From Ottelia alismoides (taxonomy: Eukaryota; Streptophyta; Magnoliopsida; Alismatales; Hydrocharitaceae), in contig JAZKJV010000609.1 of the NCBI GenBank assembly GCA_037367405.1, positions 124,001 to 188,000 of the forward strand: a DNA stretch of 64,000 nt, written 5' to 3'. Shown one piece after another: positions 12,001-20,690 of the stretch. The position numbers were made by a program, and so were the translations under genes. The notes beneath the pieces were generated by a model, which ran no database searches, had not been told where the DNA came from, and saw only the letters and a program-made list of their open reading frames with translations. How positions within the stretch are numbered: the stretch's first letter is position 1; each line of letters begins with the position of its first letter.

Positions 12001-13436
12001 TATTTTAATTAAGAAAAAATAACGAAGCTCGGTGTTCGAGATAAGTTCAATTGACAGTTTATTCAATGTGGCATGGAACACATTTCATTTCAAAAGAAGG
12101 ATATTATTAAATACTGAGTTTGATATTGGAAAGGATGGATGAATTAACGATGATGTCACCCATAGAAAGTATGTAGGGTGGTTGAAGTTGGGAGTAGCTT
12201 CATGTGTTATTTTTTTTTTTTCGAAATCAGCTGCATGTGTTCTTAACCAAGAAGATGCCTTTGAAGCTCAAAGGTACATACTATAAAGCTGAATACTTCA
12301 TGATTATGAAATGAAAATACATCTGTGGATGTGTGTAACTATACAAAGAAGCATTCGAGTCACAATGAGAGTATCAAGGGAAAGGTTGGTGTGGTACCAA
12401 CAAAAGATAAAATGAGAGAACCCGTCTAAAGTGATTTGGACATGTGGAAAGAAGGTTATTTATGTGAATTAGAAGAAATTATTCGTAGGAGGGGACATGG
12501 AAGATCAAAGATACGGTGGAAGAAGTCTATTAATGAGAATATACGGTGGAAGAAGTCTATTAATGAGAATATGTTTTTTTATTCTAAGCCAGAGTATGAT
12601 TTAAATTATTGCATGGACCACAAAGAATCCATATAGTCGACCCTCTTGTCACAAATGCAAAATTACACAATGGCATAGCCAGTGAATTTTTTTTTCCAAA
12701 GTTACAGAAAAAGGATTCGCTTTTGTCATCAATATAGAATCATAGATGCATAAGTTTTTTCCTTCTAAAACTCCATCCAAAATGGAATTACTCCATAATT
12801 TTTAAAGTTAGCAGGGAAAAGAAAGTGCTGTATGACTTCAAAAGATCCTTGTTCATCCTTTTATTTTGGTGTATTAACTGTAGTAAGTCTCATGGATTAT
12901 CTTTTATCCTAATTGATCCTATGAAGAACGGGATAGATGTTCCTGTTCCTTGTCAAGCTCTTAGTTATATAACGCATTGTCACCTCCTATGCTTTTCCCA
13001 AGTATAAACATTGATTTTGGACAGTTGCTCTTCTATCTATGATCGCCGATCAGTGCAAACTTACATAAACATAAACATCCATTTAGGAGAAATCCAGCTT
13101 TAGTGTTTTGCTTTCTTTCGTCCTGCAAATGTTGTTCCATTTTTGCGGATACTGATGATTTTTCTGTTCTTTGTTGAAGTTCCTGAGGAGAATCTATTGG
13201 AGTTCAGCAGTCAGACTGATACAGTAAGAAATCCCTCACTGACATCACCCATTCATTATATGCATGATTTTGATCCTTTTGATTGGTGTATGCAGGATAT
13301 GCTTGATCACCCGTATGTCTCCTTTTTATTCTATGGAATGGATTCAGCAGGCAACTTCATTCCAATAAGACAGTTAAGGGAAAAGAACAACAGACCGCGG
13401 TATGAGGTGCCCTTGCAGAATGAGAGCGATGATTAG
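44..13436 (+). CDS. CLPF: ClpF-like chloroplast Clp protease adaptor (5' end outside window)
   Basis: Six spliced exons: 44-122, 361-454, 654-766, 870-915, 13180-13223 and 13296-13436 (TAG). All junctions are GT-AG and phases agree, giving 171 C-terminal residues. Exon 1 encodes a UVR motif ([17 protein letters not shown]); its acceptor may be at 44 or 49. Exons 2-6 encode a YccV-like (hemimethylated-DNA-binding type) domain: [78 protein letters not shown] followed by YccV is the layout of plant ClpF, which in Arabidopsis works with ClpS1 to bring substrates such as glutamyl-tRNA reductase to the stromal ClpC chaperone. The function is inferred from family. The transit peptide and N-terminal domain lie upstream of the window. 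Intron 4 is 12.26 kb and full of transposons, but the exons on both sides are intact. A different UVR/YccV protein is possible but less likely. Confidence 0.85.
1103..2825 (+). repeat. LTR-1 5' LTR, split by hAT-1
   Basis: Without hAT-1 (1166-2585) and one 8-bp duplication the LTR is about 295 bp. It has a TATA-like box, GTATATAAGG near 2638, a likely promoter of the retroelement. It differs from the 3' LTR by lacking a block of about 205 bp present at 5768-5974. Confidence 0.85.
1166..2585. mobile_element. hAT-1: non-autonomous hAT element in the 5' LTR of LTR-1
   Basis: The 8-bp target duplication CTCATGTT (1158-1165 and 2586-2593) flanks terminal inverted repeats CATGGTAGG / CAAGGTAGG. 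The uninterrupted 3' LTR has a single ...CACTCATGTTTAG... at this place, confirming an insertion. The element is 1420 bp with no transposase. Both ends are rich in short palindromes such as CCGATATATCGG. An internal GC-richer block near 1475-1600 resembles a block in hAT-2. Confidence 0.85.
2826..2837 (+). other. LTR-1 primer-binding site
   Basis: TGGTGTCAGAGC directly follows the 5' LTR and is one base from the usual plant initiator-methionine tRNA complement TGGTATCAGAGC. It primes minus-strand DNA synthesis. Confidence 0.75.
2838..3802 (+). other. LTR-1 body, 5' part, no gag or pol recognised
   Basis: Reading frames here (for example from 3024 for about 107 codons) resemble no gag, protease, integrase or reverse transcriptase that I know. 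An 11-base run of G lies near 3650. I regard this as the non-coding body of a non-autonomous retroelement. Confidence 0.5.
3803..5191 (-). mobile_element. RTE-A: 5'-truncated RTE-type LINE inside LTR-1
   Basis: Read on the - strand, it carries reverse-transcriptase remnants typical of plant RTE LINEs: [20 protein letters not shown], the active-site block [11 protein letters not shown], then [20 protein letters not shown] and, beyond L1-A, a GRGRPKK-like tail. The catalytic FADD is read as FDDD. The 3' end (lowest coordinate) is the TTG-repeat tail usual for RTE. Several stops and shifts make it dead. It is interrupted by L1-A and lies opposite to LTR-1. No clear target duplication was found. 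Confidence 0.8.
3993..4394 (+). mobile_element. L1-A: short 5'-truncated L1 inside RTE-A
   Basis: An exact 13-bp target duplication, ATCCCGACACTCG, lies at 3980-3992 and 4395-4407, and the 3' end is poly-A. The 402-bp insert encodes only the last part of an L1 ORF2 ([20 protein letters not shown]), then the 3' UTR with the same tail signature as L1-B and L1-D (GGGGTGAGCACC ... GTGTCCCCC ... TTCAAAA). Confidence 0.92.
5192..5744 (+). other. LTR-1 body, 3' part, ending in the polypurine tract
   Basis: This stretch has a clear relative at 57930-58622 just before the second LTR-1 copy's LTR (shared start around CCCAA.TT.ATCATCTA and ATCAAGTATG.GAGAAAGGGGG). It ends in the purine run CTTGAGGGGAAG (5733-5744), the plus-strand primer site. 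No protein was recognised. Confidence 0.65.
5745..8231 (+). repeat. LTR-1 3' LTR, split by L1-B and carrying an extra block
   Basis: It matches the 5' LTR on both sides of L1-B, and its last bases (CAACA) lie beyond it at 8227-8231. Relative to the 5' LTR and the second LTR-1 copy it has about 205 extra bp at 5768-5974. It also has a tandem repeat of about 30 bp (GATGTCTATGGTTCCATG) at 6169-6234. Confidence 0.85.
6280..8214 (+). mobile_element. L1-B: 5'-truncated L1 LINE in the 3' LTR of LTR-1
   Basis: The target duplication ATTTATTTATTT lies at 6267-6278 and 8215-8226, with a short poly-A 3' end. ORF2 starts within the reverse transcriptase ([13 protein letters not shown]) and continues with [13 protein letters not shown], the active site QYADDTLFF, then the C-terminal zinc-knuckle region ([19 protein letters not shown]) and the end [15 protein letters not shown], stopping at 8095. 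A G-run near 6920 and a second change near 7300 break the frame, so this copy is inactive. Its high GC contrasts with the AT-rich surroundings. The 5' half of ORF2 and all of ORF1 are missing, as usual for incomplete reverse transcription. Confidence 0.93.
8381..8839 (+). repeat. Imperfect tandem duplication of about 230 bp
   Basis: Two units start near 8381 and 8615. They share GTTGATCTTTATGCAATAAA, TATTAGCAAGCAACAATAGT and AATACCGCAGA.GGGAATCA. The second unit runs straight into the L1-C reverse transcriptase (RGIMQGCP), so the duplicated piece may be the 5' part of L1-C. Confidence 0.8.
8822..11238 (+). mobile_element. L1-C: rearranged, decayed L1 LINE split by hAT-2
   Basis: The frame from about 8825 reads [14 protein letters not shown], the active-site block QYVDDMMMF, then [14 protein letters not shown] and [14 protein letters not shown], ending at a stop at 9427. 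Later in-frame pieces read LHLVDWDKV and, just before hAT-2, [14 protein letters not shown], an ORF2 C-terminal motif. This motif resumes after hAT-2 (QRFNLKML). A segment that normally lies upstream of that motif ([17 protein letters not shown], about 10965-11025) occurs downstream of it. The element ends with a stem-loop (GGTGGGTCCC ... GGGATCCCACC) and poly-A at 11238. It is inactive. Confidence 0.75.
9669..10694. mobile_element. hAT-2: non-autonomous hAT with GCCTCGAGGC repeats
   Basis: An exact 8-bp target duplication, TCAACAAC, lies at 9661-9668 and 10695-10702, with ends CATGGTATTAAAAGGCG / CAAGGTTTGAAAAAACG. Removing it restores the reading [14 protein letters not shown] of L1-C. The left end (9684-9845) is packed with GCCTCGAGGC-type palindromes, and a weaker set (CCTCGC, CGCC) lies near the right end at about 10630-10675. 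The middle is AT-rich with no transposase. Confidence 0.92.
11285..11533. mobile_element. PIF/Harbinger-type MITE (same family as 31259-31506)
   Basis: The element is made of GGAATAAG-type repeats and ends CCAAACGAACATGCCC. Most of it is the reverse complement of the MITE at 31259-31506. The left terminus (TCGTTCGGTTCGG) has lost its first bases, so no target duplication is visible. Confidence 0.7.
11534..12084. other. No feature recognised (intron 4)
   Basis: There are no long frames, terminal repeats or tandem repeats that I can support. Confidence 0.4.
12085..12640 (+). mobile_element. RTE-B: RTE-type LINE fragment
   Basis: Broken frames on the + strand echo the RTE C-terminal region: a [17 protein letters not shown] piece near 12180-12240, [19 protein letters not shown] near 12255, then the charged block near 12410-12480 and [16 protein letters not shown] at about 12490-12540. 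Frame shifts and an internal poly-T interruption near 12210 mark it as a fossil. Confidence 0.6.
12511..12570 (+). repeat. Exact 30-bp tandem duplication in RTE-B
   Basis: The 30 bases at 12511-12540 (starting ATACGGTGGAAGAAGTC) recur without change at 12541-12570, which implies a recent event. Confidence 0.95.
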
Positions 13437-13910
13437 TTGAACTTTAATGTTCGGATGAAAGATTCCGTTATTTATTTCGCCCAGTCGCGTCTGCAATGCT
13501 CAGCCAACAGAAGGATATCGTTGACTTTACTGAGATTGTCGGTATGTATATAAGTTAGAGATTGTTATATATTGAGATTGTCCAGTGACTTTTTTCGTTC
13601 TTGGTGTCGTGTAATAATCCCTGAAAGTCGTAGTTACGGAGAAGTATATTCGATGTTAATTTTTAAAACTTTGCATTAGTCTAAATACAAGGTCTGAATT
13701 ATACTAGATCTTGTCAAACATTCTTAACCATTAACAATCGAGCTATATATGTGACCTTTAAAGGTTTGTTTTCATTCATCTGCTTTTTCTCCAACCTTGC
13801 TTCATATATCTTGTATATCACGATATTCATATAGTTCTTAGATCATTGATGCAATATGTTCAACTTAGTCTGTTTGCACATTATGTTATTTACAGCGATA
13901 TTTATATGAG
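13437..13910 (+). other. ClpF-like 3' UTR and flank
   Basis: AT-rich sequence follows the TAG at 13434-13436. The transcript end cannot be placed because no canonical AATAAA is obvious. No repeat was recognised before 13911. Confidence 0.4.
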
Positions 13911-14163
13911 TTTTCTTACATTTGCCCCCCTCTAAGATTCTGCAATTACGGTAATGCCCCTCTATTTTTTCAGTAACGCTCGTGTCCATGTATTCTTACA
14001 AAATTCACAGTATAGTCTTACTATTACACTTATGTCCCTTGTATCAATGGAAGTGCGATACTATGAATTTTGTAAGAATACAAGGGCACGAGTGTTATTG
14101 CAAAAAATAGGGGCCCTACCGTAATTGCATAATCTTAAAAGAGTACAAGTGTGATGCAAACAA
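13911..14163. mobile_element. Fold-back element FB-1, copy 1
   Basis: Two arms of about 115 bp are inverted around a short centre near 14030. The left arm includes TGCAATTACGGTAATGCCCC and TATTCTTACAAAATTCA; the right arm is its imperfect reverse complement. There is no coding capacity. Related arms occur at 15020, 16035, 16745 and 25188. The target duplication is unclear. Confidence 0.8.
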
Positions 14164-14289
14164 TGTACTTTTAAATGAGCTATGAACTGAAACCAATTGT
14201 AAGTAGGTGACGTAAGAAGGATTTGTGTTTAGCACATTAATTGTGTTAAATCCAACATATTGCAATATTGTAAAACAAACAAGGAATGA

Positions 14290-14627
14290 CATTCAATAAT
14301 AACACACTTAAATGATATTATTCGTAAGGAATTTTTTTATTTTGGAATTAGAGTTGAAAATTACATATATTGTTATATTGTTATATCGTTAATGATGATG
14401 TATGAATGTTTACTCGTTGCTGTTTTCCTATATTTTAGCTAATTTTCATTAATTTTTAGTTCAGAAATTTAACGATCATTATTAGTGAAAATTTTGAAAA
14501 ATAACAACAGATAAGCATTAGTATATGATCATAGCTAACACCATCATCATTTAATAATGGACGATATAGTAACGGAGATAAGAAAAACGTCACAATGAAC
14601 CCATTTTGTTGTATTGAATTGATGTAT
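14290..14627. mobile_element. CACTA-like MITE remnant
   Basis: The central inverted pair (TTTTAGCTAATTTT ... AAAATTTTGAAAAAT) and the right end CCCATTTTGTTGTA match the element at 28818-29322. The left terminus is lost. TACAACAAAATGGG resembles the common plant CACTA terminus. Confidence 0.5.
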
Positions 14628-15019
14628 CATTGAAATATCATGTGATATCAGTTGATATCCTGAAAAAAGATACCAGCGAGGATATACCAATATGTCGGCG
14701 ATTTTTTTTGTACAATTTCAATCCATGAAATCATTTGATACCATTAGTACAACAAGCCCCATTGCATTCCCACCTACATCAAGGCATCATGGAATTCAAC
14801 TCTAATGTCTCAATTTTCTCCTAAGAATATATCATGATTCTATGAGATTTAGGGAAAAAAACATCTCATAAAAAAGAAAGAAAAAAAGCATCACACATTA
14901 CTTTATGGCACCTCTCATTGCAATCATATATGTATTACCATTTTAACCCATAAGGTGACAATGGAATCTCATATAAACATGGTAGGCTAGCGATATGGGA
15001 GTATATAGTACATATGATT
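14628..15019. other. Short traces of hAT-1-like sequence, otherwise nothing
   Basis: GATATC-rich sequence near 14630-14700 resembles hAT-1 (GATATC and CGATAT motifs). I see nothing else until FB-1 copy 2. Confidence 0.3.
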
Positions 15020-15266
15020 TTTTTGCACTTATGTCCCTATGAGATTCAACAGTTATAGTTATGTCTATCTTTTTTTGCATTGTATTCTTATAAAGTTCAT
15101 AGTACCACCCCTTCTATTATTACACTTATACCCCCTATATTACATCAAGGGAAGGGGTAGTACTATAAATTTTGTAAGAATACAAGGACACAAGTGAAAC
15201 TGCAAAAAAAGGTAGGGTCATAACTGTAATTACAGAATCTCGGAGGGGCATCGGTATAAAAAATGA
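15020..15266. mobile_element. Fold-back element FB-1, copy 2
   Basis: Inverted arms meet near 15145. They share TGTATTCTTATAAAGTTCAT and CTGTAATTACAGAATCT with copy 1. Confidence 0.78.
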
Positions 15267-15670
15267 TAGTATATATTGCCATATTTATCATGGGAGGTTA
15301 GGTTTGGTGGTCCTTTTCCTTGTTGGTATTGTCTAGAGCACAAACCCTAGTTGCTAGGGCCAAAGGGGACCATATATACATAGACACAACTCACAAGTGC
15401 TCCACACTTTAAATAGGTATAAAAGATGCAAAATGCTAAACTTAGAATGCCTACAAGTAGATAGAATTCCTTTCACATCCAACATAGAGTGACTTGGTAA
15501 GCTAGCATATGCTAGGACACATCAATACATCCTAATTTGGTCCTTTTTTTTCCATTTCCAATTCGTTTCCTTTGATATCTTGATGACACTTTACGTGAAA
15601 TATGGTGGTGTTTGATCATGGTTTGATAGTTCGTTACTATTGTTAATATTAGAAAATACATAAAGTTTTA

Positions 15671-15919
15671 GGGTAAATTACAGAAGGGCCCCAACTATGC
15701 TTCGATTTCCAATTATTAGCCTCATTTTTTAATTATAACAAATGGGGGCATGAACTTTCAATTTAAAGGTTTAACATCGATGATAAGGGTCATTGAAGCC
15801 TATGGAGGCCTCTACTTGAATCACAAACATAAAATCATGCCCCTCGTTATTACAATTGAAAAATGAGTCCCCTTATTGGAAATTGATGTATAGTTGAGGT
15901 TCTTCTTTGTAATTTACCC
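15671..15919. mobile_element. Mutator-type fold-back MITE with intact 9-bp duplication
   Basis: The ends are GGGTAAATTACAGAAGGGCC and its near reverse complement ending TTGTAATTTACCC. Arms of about 80 bp are flanked by an exact 9-bp duplication, AAAGTTTTA (15662-15670 and 15920-15928). Nine bases is the Mutator-superfamily duplication length. The element is 249 bp and non-coding. Confidence 0.9.
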
Positions 15920-16034
15920 AAAGTTTTATTTTTGATAATTAAGAAATTAGTACTACAACCATATACATGTACTTAAGTATAAGATTTTAGATAAAAATAT
16001 ATAACATTTTGAAACTAAGAAGGATGTAAATGGA

Positions 16035-16190
16035 TCAATCCCTTCTGTTAAGGTAAAATAGGGGCATAAGTATAGTAAATGAAAAACGGTACTGAAATTT
16101 TGTAAGAATATAGGGAGACAAGTATTATTGCAAAAAAAGGTTCGGGACAAAAATGTAGCACAATCTCAAAAGGGCACAAGTGTAAAAACC
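16035..16190. mobile_element. FB-1 single-arm remnant
   Basis: It has one recognisable arm (ATTTTGTAAGAATATAGGGA and CACAATCTCAAAAGGGCACA) and a degraded partner, consistent with partial deletion of a fold-back copy. Confidence 0.6.
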
Positions 16191-16744
16191 TCCAAAACTA
16201 AAGTCTTGGCTTCTTTATTAAAAATATTCAAAAACTAAAAATTTCATTTTTTTTATTAGGCATATCCATTAAATAATTGCTATTCACCCACAATCTATCA
16301 AAATATTAGACATTGCATTCTCCTATCCATGTGAGACAAGTTCTCCAAAGAACAAAGCAATGGTCCTAATGCTGTCTAATGGTACACATACAATGGACCA
16401 TCATCAACTTTAATTATTCTTTCTTCGCATCGTATACAAGTCTTGATGTGTGATCTCATATATTAATAAACATCTCATGGTTTCCAATAAGAACACCTTT
16501 TTTGTATTGGTTCTATAAAGATGTGTAGTCAACAGTGCCCATCTCGTTTGAATGTGTATTATTATTATATGTTAAAGTGTTTCCATAGATGTGCTAAATT
16601 ACCTAAAAAAGCGTCGATACCTTCGTTTGCATATTAATTTTTATTCAAGTTTTAAATGATCATCTAGAAAGTGAGATCATATTTAATATATCATTACAAT
16701 CTTATGTGCAATCAACTCGAAAATACTCGGTGGCAACTTTATAA
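16191..16744. other. No feature recognised
   Basis: AT-rich, without inverted repeats or frames worth reporting. Confidence 0.35.
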
Positions 16745-17118
16745 AGGATTATGTCCCTCTGAGGTTATGCAATTACAATTATGTCTTTATTTTTTTGCAA
16801 TAACACTTGTGGCCCTGTATTCTCACAAAATTCGTCGGTATCACCATTCCACTATTATACTTATGCCCCTATATTACATTGAAGGAACGATGGTACTTTG
16901 AATTTGCGAGAACATATAGGCACAAGTGTTATCGCAGAACCCAACGAGTGGTTTGGTGGTGGGGCAATGTGCTTCAACTTTAAAAGACCCGAGTTCGAAT
17001 CCAATAAGAATGTTTAAGACTTATCGGGCGTACTATTAAAAAAAATTGCTATCGTAAAGAAAGTGGAGGCATAGCTGTAATTGCATAATCTCCTACTGAC
17101 ACAAATGTAAACATACGT
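16745..17118. mobile_element. Fold-back element FB-1, copy 3, right arm split by a SINE
   Basis: The left arm (GGTTATGCAATTACAATTAT, GCAATAACACTTGTGG) pairs with a right arm that stops at TGTTATCGCA near 16936 and resumes at TGCTATCGTAAAG near 17047. The SINE lies between. Confidence 0.82.
16940..17046 (+). mobile_element. tRNA-derived SINE
   Basis: RNA polymerase III promoter boxes are present: A box TGGTTTGGTGG (16949-16959) and B box AGTTCGAATCC (16992-17002), 32 bp apart. The 3' end is ATTAAAAAAAATT. Flanking TGTTATCG / TGCTATCG is the likely target duplication. About 107 bp, so a very short SINE. Confidence 0.72.
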
Positions 17119-17503
17119 TATGTTATATATCACGGAGTTAGCAGAGAACATTAACAAAGTCAGAGGGCACCAACACCATAAAATATTATATATCATCGTA
17201 CAAGGTCTTGTGATTATTTTTATTTGTAAAAAATAACCTTAGTTGATTCGTATGTTTACATGCAACAAATGATATATGTGGACTATCACAAATAATATAT
17301 CAATAGATATGATATTCATTGTTAATTTTAATTTTCAAAATCATATCGTAATAAAAATATCCATCATTATATGTTTAACTACATATGATATTTGATCAAT
17401 AAAAAATCCCAATAAACTCATTTCGATGTCGTGAATTGACCACTACAAAAGATGTATAATTAACCATTAACATTTACATGTTATAATCTTCACAACTTTT
17501 TAA

Positions 17504-17661
17504 ACACTTTCACTTCGAGAATAATTAATTGAATCCCATCGGTAAAGTTGGATTATTAAAATAATCATCAAAATATATGCTTTTTGAACACTTTCACTTC
17601 GAGAATAATTAATTGAATCCCATCGGTAAAGTTGGATTATTAAAATAATCATCAAAATATA
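17504..17661 (+). repeat. 84-bp-period tandem duplication
   Basis: The block starting ACACTTTCACTTCGAGAATA at 17504-17577 recurs at 17588-17661 with no difference that I can see, separated by about 10 bp. Confidence 0.9.
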
Positions 17662-17690
17662 ATATGCATAGATAGTAATTACAACGAGAT

Positions 17691-20458
17691 TAATGGGATT
17701 GCCAACGCATCATTTTCGGTTTTTTTATTCTTTTTCAAAAAATATCGTCCTGTATATTCATCACTATATTCTTTTTATATGTCATTCGAATTTCGTCAGA
17801 AACAGAGACTCCTATTACCTCCATCCAGACAGTCATTTTTTTACAGTAACATGAGTTTTAAATCGACACTATCTCGATGGAGGCCGTATGAGTCTCTGTT
17901 TATGATGAAATTCAAATGGCATATATGAGAGATATAGGGATGAATATACAAGGTGACATTTTAAAAAAAAATAAAAAAATGCCGAAATTTAAAAAGCGGA
18001 GCAACCATGTTGGCTGCCCCAAGAGGAAAGCCCCATTAAATCCAATTACAATTTGCACATGCCAATTTAAGAATGTAAATGATCGATTATGGATAAGGAT
18101 ATATGTGTTATTATATCTATATCTATTTTAAAATATAGTTATAAATGTCGATATGGATACCGAATTTATAAAATTTGATGTAGTTATAAAACAGATACAT
18201 GTGGAATATGAACATTATTACAAATACTTTATATGATGCAAGTCAAATGACTTATTACGGTACAAATTTAGTATTACGTATTTATTTCGTAGAAGTTATA
18301 TCAAATATATAAAAAAGTAATAAAATTCTTTTACATGTAGTTGCAAAAATAAATCTACAACTATATATTAAGATGAATATACAAAGGAAAAAATGGGGCT
18401 ACCCCATGGGTAGCAAACATGGTTGCCCCACCCAATTTTTCGTAATTTTATTTTATTTTTTTGAATAATATCGCCCTGTCATCCCTATATCCCTCCTACA
18501 TGTCATTTGAATTTCGTCAGAAACAGAGACTCGTATGCCCTCCATATATTTTTTTTATTTTTTGAAATGAAATCTATTGGAATTTAGATCACAATATGTC
18601 ACCACGGTGTCAACCAAAATTCAACTTAAATCGAGACTTCCATCCCCTCCATCAAGATCGTCAAATTTTAATGATCTCAGAATTGCTGAAATTGACCCCC
18701 TTCAGATGCAAGACATAGGGGTCTCTGTTTCTGACGAAATTGGAATGACACGTTCGGGGAAATAGTGATGAATACATACATACATACATATACATACATA
18801 TATATATATTCTAAAAAATAAAAAAATGAGAGAATATAGAGGTGAGAGCAACTATTTAACTCATGTGTGTGGCTATAGAGAGCGAAGTTTAATGGGGCTG
18901 CCTCCACGCCGTTTTCGGCATTTTTTTTATTTTTTTTGAAAAATATCGCCATGTATATTCATCTCTTATCCTTCCTATATGCCATTTGAATTTCGTGAGA
19001 AACAGAGACTCCTACGGCCTCCATCCAGACAATCATTTTTTAACGGTAACAAGATTTTTTAAATCTACACCATCTCGATGGAGGCCGTAGGAGTCTCTGT
19101 TTCTGACGAAATTCGAATGACATATAAGAGGATATAGAGTGAATATACATGGTGATATTTTAAAAAAATAATAAAAAATATCGAAAATGACGCAGGTGCA
19201 TCCATTGTTGGCTGCCCCAAGGGGGCAGCCCCATTAAACTCATGTGTGTGTATGAGAGAGAGAGAGATAGAGAGAGGAAAATGGGGCTGCCCCCTAGGGG
19301 GAGCTAACTTGCTCCCCCACCCTATTTTCTTCAAATTTTTTAATTTTTTGATTTTTTCCGTAAATATTCATCACTATATCCCTATATTATGTCATAAAAA
19401 ATTCATGTGAAACAGAGACTCCTACGACTCCATCCAGACAGTCATTTTTTTAACGGTCTCAGGATTTTGTAAATCGACCCCGTCTGGATTGAGGTCGTAG
19501 GAGTCTCTGTTTTGCATAAAATTTGAATGACATAATATAAGGATATAATAATAAATTTACATAATTTTTATTTTAAAAAAATAAAAAAACACGCGAAAAA
19601 TAGGGCGGGGGGAGCTAAGTTAGCTAGCTCTAAGGGGCATACACATTTTACCCTATATATATATGAGTTCAATGGGACTGCTCCTTGGAGGGAGCTAACT
19701 TGGCTACCCCTACGTAATTTCGCCTATTTTTTATTTTTTTGAAAATTTCTTCCGTTGATATTCATCACTATATCCCTATATTATGCTATTAAAATTTCAT
19801 GCGAAACAGAGACTCATACGGCCTCCATCCAGACAGCCATTTTTTAACGGTAAAAGAATTGCTAAAAACGACCCTTCTGGATGGAGGCCGTACGAGTCTC
19901 TGTTTCGCGCGAAATTTGAATGACATAATATAGGGATATATTGATGAAAATCCACGGAAGAAAGTTTTTTTTAAAAATAGACGAAATAATGCGGAGGAGT
20001 CAAGTTAGCTACACCCAAGGGGGCAGCCCCATTTTATCACACACACACACTTTCCCCATATGTGTGTGCATGTGTGTGTTTTAAATGGGGTTACTCCTTG
20101 GGGGAGCTAACTTGGCTCCCCCGCCTCATTTCGCCCGAATTTTTTATTTTTTTTGAAAATTTCTTCCGTAAAATTTCATCATTATATCCCTATATTATAT
20201 CATTAAAATTCATACGAAATAGAGACTCCTACGACCTTCATCCAGGCAATCATTTTTTAGCAGTAACAGAATTGCTAAAAACGACTCCATCTGGATGGAG
20301 GACGTAGTAGTCTCTGTTTTGCACGAAATTTTAATGACATAATATATAGATATATTGATGAAAATTCACAGAAGAAATTTTCAAAAAAATTAAAAAATCA
20401 GACGAAATAAGGGGGGGGGGCAAGTTAGCTCCCCCAAGGGAACGACTCCATTTTACCC
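17691..20458. repeat. Cluster of six palindromic fold-back units between microsatellites
   Basis: Units lie at about 17691-18041, 18393-18860 (degraded), 18890-19237, 19278-19653, 19666-20035 and 20083-20458. Each begins AATGGGGCTGCCCC-like with GGGGGAGCTAACTTG, and ends with the reverse complement. Its centre is another inverted pair, AACAGAGACTCCTACGGCCT / AGGCCGTAGGAGTCTCTGTT, around a loop of about 60 bp, so almost the whole unit can fold on itself. Between and after units lie short TA, TG, CA or GA repeats (for example near 18775, 19250, 19660, 20040 and 20460). There is no coding capacity. This looks like repeated insertion of one MITE family at microsatellites, as known for rice Micron elements, though tandem duplication is possible. 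A stray end of the same family lies at 33814-33845. Confidence 0.85.
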
Positions 20459-20488
20459 ATATATATATGTGTGTGTGTGTTTGTAACG

Positions 20489-20603
20489 AGTTTATAACAT
20501 ATTCATTAATATAATGTTGCCAAGAATCACATCATCAATCCACTGTTATTTCCAAGATCTATTTTTAAATCTAATCGGGACTAAAGTTATAACCCAATGT
20601 ACT
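20489..20603 (+). repeat. Direct repeat left of the plant-mobile-domain locus
   Basis: It begins TATAACATATTCATTAATAT and ends near AATCGGGACTAAAG. A diverged copy in the same orientation lies at 24371-24488 (TATAACATATTCAATAATGT ... AATCTGGGATAAAG). Both lie outside the inverted repeats. Confidence 0.7.
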
Positions 20604-20690
20604 TAAAAATAATGAATAATTTGAAATATGTTCGTTATATCGTCCGATGAAAAGTAAAAAAAATAATATCTGCTTTAATCTCAGTAATAG

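Larger units (their letters stand above)
916..13179 (+). other. Giant transposon-filled intron 4 of the ClpF-like gene
   Basis: The donor GTGAGT at 916 and the acceptor TTGAAG ending at 13179 join phase-1 exons (LVAY | VPEEN). About 11 kb of this intron is explained by the insertions listed below. The four other introns visible here are 72-238 bp, so the length comes from insertion. Only 916-1097, 8237-8380, 11534-12084 and 12641-13179 lack a recognised repeat. Confidence 0.85.

Noticed and set aside
16940..17046. Functional tRNA gene
   Set aside because: Polymerase III boxes are present but there is no anticodon stem or acceptor stem, and it has an A-rich tail and flanking duplication, so SINE.
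17691..20458. CRISPR-like array
   Set aside because: Repeats are hundreds of bases long, palindromic and separated by microsatellites, in clear plant nuclear DNA.
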